Assembly (NCBI GenBank): GCA_902795875.1
Contig: CADBND010000225.1
Span: forward strand, 1-29,359
DNA from: an uncultured Erysipelotrichaceae bacterium
GTDB taxonomy: Bacteria > Bacillota_I > Bacilli_A > Erysipelotrichales > Erysipelotrichaceae
Reading direction: 5' to 3'
DNA: 29,359 bases
Shown here: in pieces, positions 22,815 through 29,359 of the stretch
Layout: the number at the start of each line of letters is the position of its first letter
How positions within the stretch are numbered: position 1 is the stretch's first letter
Translations under genes and position numbers: made by a program
Notes under the pieces: model-generated
What the model was told of the DNA's origin: nothing
The model's database searches: none
Seen by the model: the letters and a program-made list of their open reading frames with translations, nothing else

Positions 22815-24038
22815 TCAGAACTCGACCGCGTAATAGAACTTCTTGCCCTTCTTGATGATGGTCAGTTCATTGTTGAAAGCATTCTCTTTGCTTAAAACAT
22901 AGTTAAGATCCGTGACCTTTTCACCGTTCACCGAGATCGATGAGCCCTTGATCAGATCTCTGGCCTCACGGTTGGATTTGCAGGCACCAATCGCAACAAG
23001 GGCCTCAATGAGATTCTTTCCCTCTTCGATCTTTGTACGTTCAAGATCGGATGTACCCTGTTTCAATTCCTCGTAAGTCAGATCTTTCAGATTGCCCTTA
23101 AAGAAAGTATCGGCGATCTTGACAGCCGATTCATAAGCCTCTTTCCCATGAAGGAAAGTGATGACTTCTCTGGCAAGCGCTTTGTGTGCCTCACGCAGTT
23201 CGGGATGTTCATTATTGGAAACTTCGAGACGTTCGATCTCTTCTTTCGGAAGGAAAGTCAAAAACTTCAGATAATCGATGACCTTGGAATCTTCGGAATT
23301 GATAAAGAACTGATACATTTCGTATGCGGAAGTCTTATTGATATCTAACCATATAGCCTTGCCATTTGTCTTGCCGAACTTCTGACCGTCTGCCTTGGTC
23401 AGAAGAGGCATGGTGAAACCATAGGCTTCCTTTCCCAGTTTCTTTCTGATCAGTTCGATACCGGCAGTGATATTGCCCCACTGGTCCTGACCGGCGACTT
23501 GCATCGTGACTCCTCTTTCCTGATACAGATGCATGAAGTCATATGCCTGCATCGTCATATAGGAAAATTCGGTATATGTGATACCTTCATCAAGTCTTCT
23601 GCGGACGATATCCTTGTTCAGCATATAGCCGATATTGAAGAATTTGCCTACGTCCCGCAGCCAGTCGATATATGTGAAATCCTTCAGCCAGTCGTAGTTG
23701 TTTACAACTTCAAAACCGAAGATTTTCTCCGCCTGGTTCTTGAGACATTCATAATTATGCTGTACTTCTTCGACCGTGATCATCGGTCTTTCCGCATCCG
23801 GTTTCGGATCGCCGATCAGACCTGTTCCTCCCCCGACCAATAAGATCGGATTGTGGCCGGCATCCTTGAGTCTCTTTGAAATCAGAAAGGATGAAAAATG
23901 TCCGATATGTAAAGAATCACCCGTCGGATCGGTACCGATATAAAAAGTCACACCGCCCTTGTTGAGCAGATCTCTTATCTCCGGCGAAGATTCATCCTTG
24001 ATCAGTCCACGCCAGACCAGTTCTTCATAAATTCCCAT
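22815..24038 (-). CDS. tyrS: Tyrosyl-tRNA synthetase
   Basis: Class I aminoacyl-tRNA synthetase charging tRNA-Tyr. The 407 residues carry HIGH at 44-47 (in GDSLHIGH), the tyrosine-binding YDFMHLY and AGQDQWGNI blocks, and the KMSKS equivalent KFGKT at 220-224. A C-terminal S4 RNA-binding domain follows (from about 343). The length and KFGKT make it the TyrS type common in Firmicutes. An AAAGG site lies about 12 bases upstream. Only 7 bases separate it from ccpA, so the T-box leader that usually controls tyrS in Firmicutes is absent. Its place behind ccpA mirrors the Bacillus ccpA-to-tyrS neighbourhood. Confidence 0.97.
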   Translation of the reverse strand: MGIYEELVWRGLIKDESSPEIRDLLNKGGVTFYIGTDPTGDSLHIGHFSSFLISKRLKDAGHNPILLVGGGTGLIGDPKPDAERPMITVEEVQHNYECLKNQAEKIFGFEVVNNYDWLKDFTYIDWLRDVGKFFNIGYMLNKDIVRRRLDEGITYTEFSYMTMQAYDFMHLYQERGVTMQVAGQDQWGNITAGIELIRKKLGKEAYGFTMPLLTKADGQKFGKTNGKAIWLDINKTSAYEMYQFFINSEDSKVIDYLKFLTFLPKEEIERLEVSNNEHPELREAHKALAREVITFLHGKEAYESAVKIADTFFKGNLKDLTYEELKQGTSDLERTKIEEGKNLIEALVAIGACKSNREARDLIKGSSISVNGEKVTDLNYVLSKENAFNNELTIIKKGKKFYYAVEF

Positions 24039-24045
24039 AAATATA

Positions 24046-25038
24046 CTATTCCTTTGTCGTTTTCTTCGGAGAATACAGAGCTGTCAGCCTCTTCTCCTTC
24101 TCTTCCACGCGTTCGTCCTTCAGCATCTTTGTCATCAGTCTCATCGAGATCGCACCCAGATCATAGGAAGGTACGACAAATGAGCTGATCTCCGGACGTA
24201 CGGAAGAAGTGTACTTGCTTTCGTTCATGCAGATCAGTTCCATCTCATCAGGAATGGCGATACCGGCACCCTGCCCGGCATTAAGAGCTGCCATGGCTTG
24301 CGAATCACGGTTGGCGATGAAGACCTGATGCTTATGCGTCTTGAAGTAGGATTTCAGGAACTTGTAAGTGGAACGGTTGTCTTTCGACACTTCGATGTAA
24401 CCGCCATATTCCTTGCCATATTTGGCGAAAGCCTCCTTCGCACCATCCCGCATCAGTTCGGATACAACATCATTCCTGTGATCCTGCAGGATAGCGATAT
24501 CTTCGATCCCTTTCTGCAGATAGGTCTCGCACAGTTCACAAACAGCTTTCTTGTAGTCGACATAGACCGAGCAGATATTCTCGGAAGAGATCTGCGAGCA
24601 CATGACGACCATAGGTATATTGTACTCCTCTAAGAGCTTTACGGAATCATCAAGATCCTTGTCGGCATAAATGATCACACCATCCACCCTGGACTTGATC
24701 ACCTCATCGATGATCTCCTTGATATCGGTAACGCCCTCTGTGATGGTATGCAGATAGACGGAATAATCGTAGATCTTTGCCACATCGCACAGACCGTTGA
24801 TGATACGGCCTGAAAACGAAACGGAGGTGGAAGGAATGATCAGGCCGACTGTCGTCGTGCGTGACAAAGCCAGGCCCTGTGCAATGGCGTTAGGTCTGTA
24901 GCCAAGTTTATTGATCGCTTCCTCGACCCTTCTTTTTGTATCCTCTTTGACGACCGTCGAACCGTTTATTACACGGGAGACAGTAGCCAGAGAGACATTC
25001 GATTCTTTCGCTACTTCATATATCGTTACTTTTTTCAT
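24046..25038 (-). CDS. ccpA: LacI-family transcription factor, probable catabolite control protein CcpA
   Basis: Regulator that, with phosphorylated HPr (Ser-P), binds cre sites to control carbon genes. The 330 residues open with the LacI helix-turn-helix and hinge: TIYEVAKESNVSLATVSRVINGS and LGYRPNAIAQGLA, nearly the wording of Bacillus CcpA, then a periplasmic-binding-type core (TVGLIIPSTS, DGVIIYAD). Gene order murC / DUF948 / YtxH-like / this gene / tyrS matches the Bacillus ccpA locus, which supports CcpA over a sugar-specific LacI protein. The start overlaps the previous stop by four bases (ATGA) and has a GAAGGGG site. A perfect cre lies in the mglB promoter. Whether the HPr contacts are conserved cannot be judged here. 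Confidence 0.82.
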   Translation of the reverse strand: MKKVTIYEVAKESNVSLATVSRVINGSTVVKEDTKRRVEEAINKLGYRPNAIAQGLALSRTTTVGLIIPSTSVSFSGRIINGLCDVAKIYDYSVYLHTITEGVTDIKEIIDEVIKSRVDGVIIYADKDLDDSVKLLEEYNIPMVVMCSQISSENICSVYVDYKKAVCELCETYLQKGIEDIAILQDHRNDVVSELMRDGAKEAFAKYGKEYGGYIEVSKDNRSTYKFLKSYFKTHKHQVFIANRDSQAMAALNAGQGAGIAIPDEMELICMNESKYTSSVRPEISSFVVPSYDLGAISMRLMTKMLKDERVEEKEKRLTALYSPKKTTKE

Positions 25039-25565
25039 TTATCATCCCCTTCCGGCTTCAGCCACCCCTTCAGGATCTCCAGTGTCTTCTCGGCGATATC
25101 GACCGCAGAGGACTTTGCCTTATTTACGGTCTCCTTGACATCGTCCCGATTCATGAAAGTTTCGATCCCTTCCCTGGCATCATCGACGATATTTCCGATG
25201 TTCTTTGTCACTTCATAGAACGGATCACTTTGTTTCTCTTCTTTGTTTTCAGGAGCTTCTTCCCCGTTTGCACTGCCCTTGATCTCGTTGATCTTGTTGA
25301 GGGCACTGTCATAAAGATCCTTCGATCTTGTTCTGATCGTGTCAATCGCTTTGGAAAGCTCCTCTTCATCGGCGTTGTTTTCGATCAGGGTGCCAAGCCT
25401 TTCCCCAACATCCTGAAAGACCTTGACTGCTTTGTTTTTAACGGTATTGATCTTCTCAGCGACTGTGACGTCATCATCTTTTGCTGCTTCACTGAGCGAA
25501 TCGATCTTTTTCTTCAGGTCTTCTATTGTTTCTCTAACGCTTTCTTCAATCTTTCTGTCTTCCAC
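25035..25565 (-). CDS. YtxH-position helical protein, function unknown
   Basis: The 176-residue protein is highly charged and almost entirely helical, without a membrane segment or signal. Repeated amphipathic stretches rich in Glu, Lys and Asp suggest coiled coil or apolipoprotein-like helices. It ends LEILKGWLKPEGDDK. It sits where Bacillus has ytxH, a small membrane-linked helical protein, between the DUF948 gene and ccpA; that comparison is by position, not by clear sequence identity. The GTG at 25565 is set by AGGAGG 5 bases upstream, which lies in the end of the preceding gene. It overlaps ccpA by four bases. A structural or stress role at the membrane is only a guess. Confidence 0.8.
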   Translation of the reverse strand: MEDRKIEESVRETIEDLKKKIDSLSEAAKDDDVTVAEKINTVKNKAVKVFQDVGERLGTLIENNADEEELSKAIDTIRTRSKDLYDSALNKINEIKGSANGEEAPENKEEKQSDPFYEVTKNIGNIVDDAREGIETFMNRDDVKETVNKAKSSAVDIAEKTLEILKGWLKPEGDDK

Positions 25566-25566
25566 A

Positions 25567-25956
25567 TCAACCTCCTATAATATCCTCAGGGCTTGGTTCT
25601 TTCAGTTCATCTTTCTTGTTTTCGTCATTGATAAAAGACATTACTCTTTCCTTGATGTCGCCGGCATTCTTCACCATGAATTCCTTCGCATCCGCAACAG
25701 CCGAAACAGTCGCATCATGTGCCTTGTCCACCGTGCCCGATACTTTCGCCACGGTATCCAAAGGTGCCTGCACCTTTTCAATCGAACGGTCGACCAGATC
25801 GATTGTAACATGTGTCTTAAGAAGCGTATCATCCACGCTCGACAACACTTTGATCAGTTTGATAAGCAAGATTATTACACAAACAAGACAAGCTGCTCCC
25901 AGGATCGGGATCAGATCTTTACTCAAATTACTAAAAGCAACAATAAAAGCGTCCAT
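25567..25956 (-). CDS. DUF948-type membrane protein, YtxG-like
   Basis: The 129-residue protein has one membrane helix (about 13-35, ILGAACLVCVIILLIKLI) followed by a long helical region with alternating small and charged residues (VDRSIEKVQAPLDTVAKVSGTVDKAHDA), the pattern of DUF948 proteins such as Bacillus YtxG. The N-terminus is short and the helical tail probably sits in the cytosol. I chose the ATG at 25956, with GAGGAAGG about 7 bases upstream; an in-frame ATG six codons earlier lies almost on the transcription start and would read through that site. It is the first gene of the DUF948-YtxH-ccpA-tyrS-lipoprotein-flippase operon, as ytxG is near murC and ccpA in Bacillus. Confidence 0.84.
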   Translation of the reverse strand: MDAFIVAFSNLSKDLIPILGAACLVCVIILLIKLIKVLSSVDDTLLKTHVTIDLVDRSIEKVQAPLDTVAKVSGTVDKAHDATVSAVADAKEFMVKNAGDIKERVMSFINDENKKDELKEPSPEDIIGG

Positions 25957-25978
25957 ATGTTTTACCTTCCTCATATGT

Positions 25979-26007
25979 ATTCTAATGGATGATGAAAAAT
26001 TTTTCAA
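25979..26007 (-). promoter_or_regulatory. Promoter of the DUF948-ccpA-tyrS-flippase operon
   Basis: On the minus strand TTGAAA (26007-26002) and TAGAAT (25984-25979) are 17 bases apart, each one mismatch from consensus. The start of transcription should lie near 25973, leaving a leader of about 16 bases that carries GAGGAAGG. It lies just past the murC terminator. Confidence 0.78.
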
Positions 26008-26024
26008 TATTCTGTATGCCTTTT

Positions 26025-26051
26025 CAAAAAAAGGAGCTACATGAGCTCCTT
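26025..26051 (-). terminator. murC terminator overlapping its stop codon
   Basis: On the minus strand a perfect 8-base-pair stem (26051-26044 with 26038-26031) has a 5-base loop. The murC TAG (26039-26037) lies in the loop and stem, and six or seven Ts follow. It separates the murC operon from the ccpA operon. Confidence 0.9.
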
Positions 26052-27332
26052 GACCATTTCAGCAATATTGTAAATATCCTTGCTGGACATGAAGACCAGA
26101 CACTCCCCTTTGTATTTTGCCAGTGTTCTGGCACCCTCCTCATCTTCTGTAAGGATATGGGAATTGGGGATCCTGTTCGCAAGATAAGTGATATCGATAT
26201 CCGTACCATCCTGCTTGTCATCAATCGAAGTGAAATCCAGAAGATAGATCTCGTCTGCCTTTTCCAATGCCTTCTTGAAATCTTCCGCAAAATATTTGAC
26301 ACGCGAAGCCCGATGCGGCTTGAATATGGCGATGATCTTGCGATCGGGATAACGTTTGTGTGAAGCTTCGATCGTCACTTTCACTTCCGTAGGATGGTGA
26401 GCATAATCATCCACAAAGATCGTATCCTTGAATTCCTCGATCACATAACGTCTCTTGGGACCTACGTATTCGCCCAAAGCCTTCTCGACTTCAGCGTGAT
26501 CGAAACCCATATAGTCCGCAAAAGAAAGCACACCGAGTATATCGATCAGCAGATGATCGCCAACGAAAGGAACTTCATAATGATGCACTTTCTTTCCTCT
26601 GAAACAGAGATCAAAAGAAGAATTCCGATTATCGGAAACGACATTGATCGGATAATAGTCATTGTTTTCGCTCAATCCGAAAGAGAATGCCTTGCAGGTG
26701 AACTGCAGTTTTTGACACCAGACATCACCCCCATGATAGAAGATGGCATCCTTGACATGAGTAGCGAACTCCTGATAGGCATTGAAGTAGTCGATCTCGT
26801 CTTTGAAGTAATCGACATGATCAATCTCGATATTGGTGATGATCGCATATTCGGGATAATAAGAAAGGAAATGACGGCGGAATTCATCCGATTCCACACA
26901 AAGATACTCGCTGTCTTTGGAAAGGTAACCTTCCCCATCCCCGATCAGATAGCCGGTATTCTTGAAATGAGAAAGGACCGTCTTGGTGATCGTGGTCGTC
27001 GTGGTCTTGCCATGGGAACCGCAGATGCTGACGGACTTGTAGTTCTTCATCAGCTCGCCGAGGAATTCGTGATAGCGGAAGCACCTACATAATTCACGTG
27101 CTCTTTTCACTTCCGGGAAATCCTCTAAAAAGGCATTGCCTATGATCACTGTATATTCGGCCTTGATATTATCCTCATCAAAAGGAAGGATCTTTATCCC
27201 CCTTTTCACCAGTTCATCTTCCGTAAAGAAATGTTTCTGCAGATCGGAACCCATCACTTCGTTGCCCAGATCATGAAGCATGACCGCCAGCGAAGCCATT
27301 CCGGTACCTTTTATGCCTATGAAATAATACAT
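26037..27332 (-). CDS. murC: UDP-N-acetylmuramate-L-alanine ligase
   Basis: Cytosolic ATP-dependent ligase adding L-alanine to UDP-MurNAc, the first amino-acid step of peptidoglycan precursor synthesis. The 431 residues have the Mur-ligase order: UDP-binding IGIKGTGM (5-12), P-loop GSHGKTTTT (105-113), ESDEFRRHFL and TNIEIDHVDY in the central domain, then GPKRRYV and DDYAHHPTEVK in the C-terminal domain, the last typical for MurC. The ATG shares one base with the stop of the upstream acidic protein (TGATG), so translation is coupled. It is the last gene of the radC-lipoprotein-acidic protein-murC run. Confidence 0.96.
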   Translation of the reverse strand: MYYFIGIKGTGMASLAVMLHDLGNEVMGSDLQKHFFTEDELVKRGIKILPFDEDNIKAEYTVIIGNAFLEDFPEVKRARELCRCFRYHEFLGELMKNYKSVSICGSHGKTTTTTITKTVLSHFKNTGYLIGDGEGYLSKDSEYLCVESDEFRRHFLSYYPEYAIITNIEIDHVDYFKDEIDYFNAYQEFATHVKDAIFYHGGDVWCQKLQFTCKAFSFGLSENNDYYPINVVSDNRNSSFDLCFRGKKVHHYEVPFVGDHLLIDILGVLSFADYMGFDHAEVEKALGEYVGPKRRYVIEEFKDTIFVDDYAHHPTEVKVTIEASHKRYPDRKIIAIFKPHRASRVKYFAEDFKKALEKADEIYLLDFTSIDDKQDGTDIDITYLANRIPNSHILTEDEEGARTLAKYKGECLVFMSSKDIYNIAEMVKELM

Positions 27333-27898
27333 CAGTTTTCCTCGTCGTAGGAATCAAAAAGATTGATCTCGTCTACAGTCTTCTCAATATCGTCGTATGT
27401 ATGATCGTCGTAACCGAAGTCTTCATCCAGAAGCCTGTGAAGTTCATCTTCATCCGTAGCATCGAGGGCGTTGCCAATATCCGGTTCAGTCTTTTCGGCA
27501 TCTTCACGGCTGCCGTATCCGTAGATCGGAGAAGTGATGATCTCCAGGTGGGAACTGTCGGGCTTGTTGATGAAAGATTCGTTGGCGTTGACGGAAGATT
27601 TGAATTCAGGCTTGTTTTCCTTGATCACACCAAAAATCGGCGAGATCTGTGAAGAGAACTCATAATCACCATAGATCTCTTCCTTCTTCTTTTCTTCCTT
27701 TTTCGGCTTCTGTTCGCTGAGATCGATAAAAGCAGACCTCTCCGGTTTGCGATACAGGATATCAGCTGCCTTCACCGTCGTTTCCTGTTTTTTGACAGCA
27801 GCTTTCTCCGGTTTTGGCTTCACATATACTTCTTCTTCGTCATCTTCTTCCGGCTCAAACAGGATATCGATGAATTTCTTCTTTATATCTTTTTTCAT
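27332..27898 (-). CDS. Acidic, probably disordered protein with two SPI[FY]G motifs
   Basis: I do not recognise a family. The 188-residue product is soluble, with no signal or membrane helix. A Lys/Glu-rich N-terminal part with a short amphipathic start (KKKFIDILFEP) precedes a low-complexity middle and a very acidic C-terminus. Two short motifs stand out: ISPIFG (85-90) and TSPIYG (122-127), about 37 residues apart and flanked by polar sequence, the look of binding motifs in a disordered linker. From memory, such SPIYG-type motifs also occur in N-terminal linkers of SftA/FtsK-like translocases, and in Bacillus the sftA gene lies near murC; this is unverified. The start lacks a strong Shine-Dalgarno; its end is coupled to murC. 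Confidence 0.75.
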   Translation of the reverse strand: MKKDIKKKFIDILFEPEEDDEEEVYVKPKPEKAAVKKQETTVKAADILYRKPERSAFIDLSEQKPKKEEKKKEEIYGDYEFSSQISPIFGVIKENKPEFKSSVNANESFINKPDSSHLEIITSPIYGYGSREDAEKTEPDIGNALDATDEDELHRLLDEDFGYDDHTYDDIEKTVDEINLFDSYDEEN

Positions 27899-27949
27899 TT
27901 CCCACGCCTCTTCCTTTTCATTCTACAACATTTTATTAAGGCTTAAACA

Positions 27950-28612
27950 CTATTCTGTTTGCCCGTCAACGTCATCTCCGATCACAAAATCGTTGACGTT
28001 TCCGTTTACCGGCATGATCGTCTCAAACAGGTTGACCTGTTTCTTTTCGTAGTCGATCTCGTTTTTCAATGAGTATCCGGCAGCGACCGCATCTTCCCTT
28101 ACGATCGTTCCCTTTGCCAGAAGCAGGATCCGCGAACTGAGACCGACGACATCTTCCTTTTCGGCATAACCGTAGAAGATCAGATCCCGAGAAACGAAAT
28201 AAGTAAGGTAGTTTTCTTCGTATCCATAGACCTTATACAGATACTCGTGTTCAGATCCTTCGTTATCGACATATACACCGGAATGAGCGTAAACGAGTTT
28301 GTCCTCATCAAAGAAACCTTCGTCTTTGATCTGCTCCTCCGGATAATATCGGTCATTGACGATGCCCGATACGTTCACATCCATGATCAGCCGGGAATCG
28401 TCGTACAGGAAATAGTTTGTCAGCATCCCGCTTTCCAGTTCAAAGATGTCACTGGGAAGATAATAATCGAGATAGGTACTGTAATTGTTTCTTCTGAGCG
28501 TCTCCTCTTTTCTGTCTGCTGAAAAGACCTCGTCCAGCTGCGAATTCAGATCGCTTCCACTGGAACAGCCAAACAGCACGATACATAATAAAAGGATCAT
28601 GAACTTTTTCAC
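27950..28612 (-). CDS. Hypothetical lipoprotein with GTG start
   Basis: The 220-residue product has a lipoprotein signal: a basic start, a hydrophobic run and lipobox LFGC with Cys16. The mature part is acidic and rich in Tyr and Asp (STYLDYYLPSDIFELESGM, NYFLYDDSRLIMDVN, YLYKVYGYEENYLTYFVSRDLIFYGY), suggesting a beta-rich extracytoplasmic domain. I do not recognise a family. I take the GTG at 28612: it gives a basic signal N-terminus, and a TAGAAT ends exactly 6 bases before it. An ATG four codons later is possible but loses the lysines. No Shine-Dalgarno is visible. It follows radC by 4 bases. Confidence 0.78.
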   Translation of the reverse strand: MKKFMILLLCIVLFGCSSGSDLNSQLDEVFSADRKEETLRRNNYSTYLDYYLPSDIFELESGMLTNYFLYDDSRLIMDVNVSGIVNDRYYPEEQIKDEGFFDEDKLVYAHSGVYVDNEGSEHEYLYKVYGYEENYLTYFVSRDLIFYGYAEKEDVVGLSSRILLLAKGTIVREDAVAAGYSLKNEIDYEKKQVNLFETIMPVNGNVNDFVIGDDVDGQTE

Positions 28613-28616
28613 TTCT

Positions 28617-29279
28617 TTATTCTAACATACAATGATTCCTAAAACTAAAGTACCCGTCACGCGAAACGATGATGTGATCGACCAAAGGAACATTCATCAG
28701 CGCACATGCCCGGGCAAGCTTGTCCGTAAGTTCAATGTCGGCACTTGACGGTTCATTCGATCCGCTGGGATGATTGTGGGCGACCACGATCGAAGACGCC
28801 TTTACCAGCAGTGCCTTTCTTAATATCTCATCCACGCTGACATTGGCGCTGTTCTTGTTTCCGATATACATGACCTCTGATCTTATGATGGCGTTCCTTC
28901 CGTTGAGACAGATGACCAGAAACTGTTCACGGTCCGCAAAACCGAGATTGAAACGCAACCACTCCACCACTTTAGACGGATTATTCAGAGAAGGCTCACT
29001 GATACGGTCGATCTTCGACAGACGCTTGCAGACCTCCAGGATCGCCATGATCTCAAGCGCCTTTGCTTTCTTGATCCCCTTGATCGATACCAGTTCTTCG
29101 TAAGTGAGAGAAAGCAGATTCCGGAAACCGTTTGCTGTATCGATGACCTCTTTCGCAAGTTGGAATACGTTCCTGTCCCGATATGCGGATTTAATGATCA
29201 GTGCCAGCAGTTCGACATCATCAAGTGAAGCGATGCCATTTTCCAGAGCTTTTTCTCTGGGCATCTTCTTTTCATTCAC
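28617..29279 (-). CDS. radC: RadC-family JAB-domain protein
   Basis: Member of the RadC family, once linked to DNA repair but with no settled biochemical role; the C-terminal JAB1/MPN domain suggests a zinc-dependent peptidase or nuclease. The 220 residues have an N-terminal helix-hairpin-helix (VSIKGIKKAKALEIM, about 65-79) and the JAMM signature AHNHPSGSNEPSSAD with metal ligands His168, His170 and Asp181. The GTG start at 29279 matches the family opening (PREKALENGIASLDDVELLALII); GAGG lies 12 bases upstream. Frames before it overlap the start, so it probably follows another gene closely. Confidence 0.93.
   Translation of the reverse strand: MNEKKMPREKALENGIASLDDVELLALIIKSAYRDRNVFQLAKEVIDTANGFRNLLSLTYEELVSIKGIKKAKALEIMAILEVCKRLSKIDRISEPSLNNPSKVVEWLRFNLGFADREQFLVICLNGRNAIIRSEVMYIGNKNSANVSVDEILRKALLVKASSIVVAHNHPSGSNEPSSADIELTDKLARACALMNVPLVDHIIVSRDGYFSFRNHCMLE
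28619..28624 (-). promoter_or_regulatory. -10 box for the GTG-start lipoprotein, leaderless type
   Basis: TAGAAT on the minus strand ends 6 bases (AAAGAA) before the GTG. Its last base is the first base of the radC stop codon. The -35 is weak. The same element could be a chance match, since the gene may simply be read from the radC transcript. Confidence 0.42.
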
Positions 29280-29359
29280 AGTGATACCTCATTCCTTCCA
29301 GATAACTCTTCGTCATAGACAGCGAATATCGGCCATCCAGGATAAGCGAGTAGTTCCGA
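29272..29359 (-). CDS. Possible 3' end of an unidentified gene upstream of radC
   Basis: The last 80 bases are open in two minus-strand frames. One reads to a TGA at 29274-29272, overlapping the radC start by 8 bases, and ends LSMTKSYLEGMRYHCE. The other ends at 29276 and overlaps as GTGA. Codon choice (few ATA, CTA, TTA) slightly favours the first. Too little is visible to name a product, and the frame is not certain. Confidence 0.3.
   Translation of the reverse strand, partial: RNYSLILDGRYSLSMTKSYLEGMRYHCE

Noticed and set aside
22815..24046. T-box leader for tyrS
   Set aside because: Only 7 bases separate ccpA and tyrS, and no leader structure is possible there.
26394..27092. A 232-codon open frame on the plus strand opposite murC
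   Set aside because: murC is unmistakable on the other strand; the product is an antisense shadow with no family look, no Shine-Dalgarno and no promoter.
1..29359. tRNA, rRNA, CRISPR arrays, insertion sequences, phage genes
   Set aside because: I found no tRNA TPsiC-type box in a clover-leaf context, no repeat-spacer pattern, no transposase or integrase and no long direct repeats. DUF2779 Cas4-like cysteines alone do not indicate CRISPR.

Overview
The window looks like an ordinary chromosomal stretch from a low-to-mid GC Firmicute, most probably of the Erysipelotrichia (order Erysipelotrichales). The evidence is gene content and order, not a marker gene. There is a Mollicutes/Erysipelotrichia-type small protein resembling the MG284/MPN403 family, a murC / DUF948 / ccpA / tyrS cluster in the order known from Bacillus, a cshB-ispH pair as in Bacillus, and a clostridial-type FolD. 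TGA is used as a stop throughout, so the code is the standard bacterial one. I see no tRNA, rRNA, CRISPR, insertion sequence or phage gene. No gene-free stretch reaches 300 bases; the genome is very tightly packed.

Layout. 1-4.1 kb: the 3' part of folD (+), facing a minus-strand folC-udp-membrane protein operon, then ung (+) diverging from folC. 4.1-9.0 kb (minus): a YebC/PmpR-family protein, ptsI (PTS enzyme I), and an operon of a DUF2779 nuclease-like protein, long-form hpf and the MG284-like protein. 9.1-9.7 kb (+): a zinc-ribbon membrane protein. 9.7-15.7 kb (minus): a galactose block, in transcription order ROK sugar kinase-galK, then mglB-mglA-mglC (galactose/methylgalactoside ABC importer). 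15.8-19.8 kb (minus): cshB-like helicase, MATE transporter, rimO. 19.8-20.7 kb (+): ispH. 20.7-26.0 kb (minus): one six-gene operon of DUF948 protein, YtxH-like protein, ccpA, tyrS, lipoprotein and MurJ/SpoVB-like flippase. 26.0-29.4 kb (minus): the end of an unidentified gene, radC, lipoprotein, acidic protein, murC.

How the genes work together. The galactose block imports galactose (MglABC) and phosphorylates it (GalK). The mglB promoter carries a textbook catabolite-responsive element (cre), and the gene for its likely reader, CcpA, lies 11 kb away, with PTS enzyme I also in the window, so the carbon-control circuit is largely in view. The murC and ccpA operons combine cell-wall precursor synthesis (MurC, possible lipid flippase) with envelope-associated proteins.

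The most unusual signal is promoter architecture. At least six genes (folC, ung, the zinc-ribbon gene, MATE, ispH, a GTG-start lipoprotein; possibly also cshB) have a consensus -10 box ending exactly 6 or 7 bases before the start codon and no Shine-Dalgarno sequence, so transcription should begin at the start codon (leaderless mRNA). Neighbouring genes carry normal Shine-Dalgarno sites. The folC/ung pair shares a 22-base intergenic region built around one 10-base palindrome that holds both -10 boxes. Other genome-style oddities are many GATC sites, terminators that swallow stop codons, and SD-less TGATATG gene junctions.
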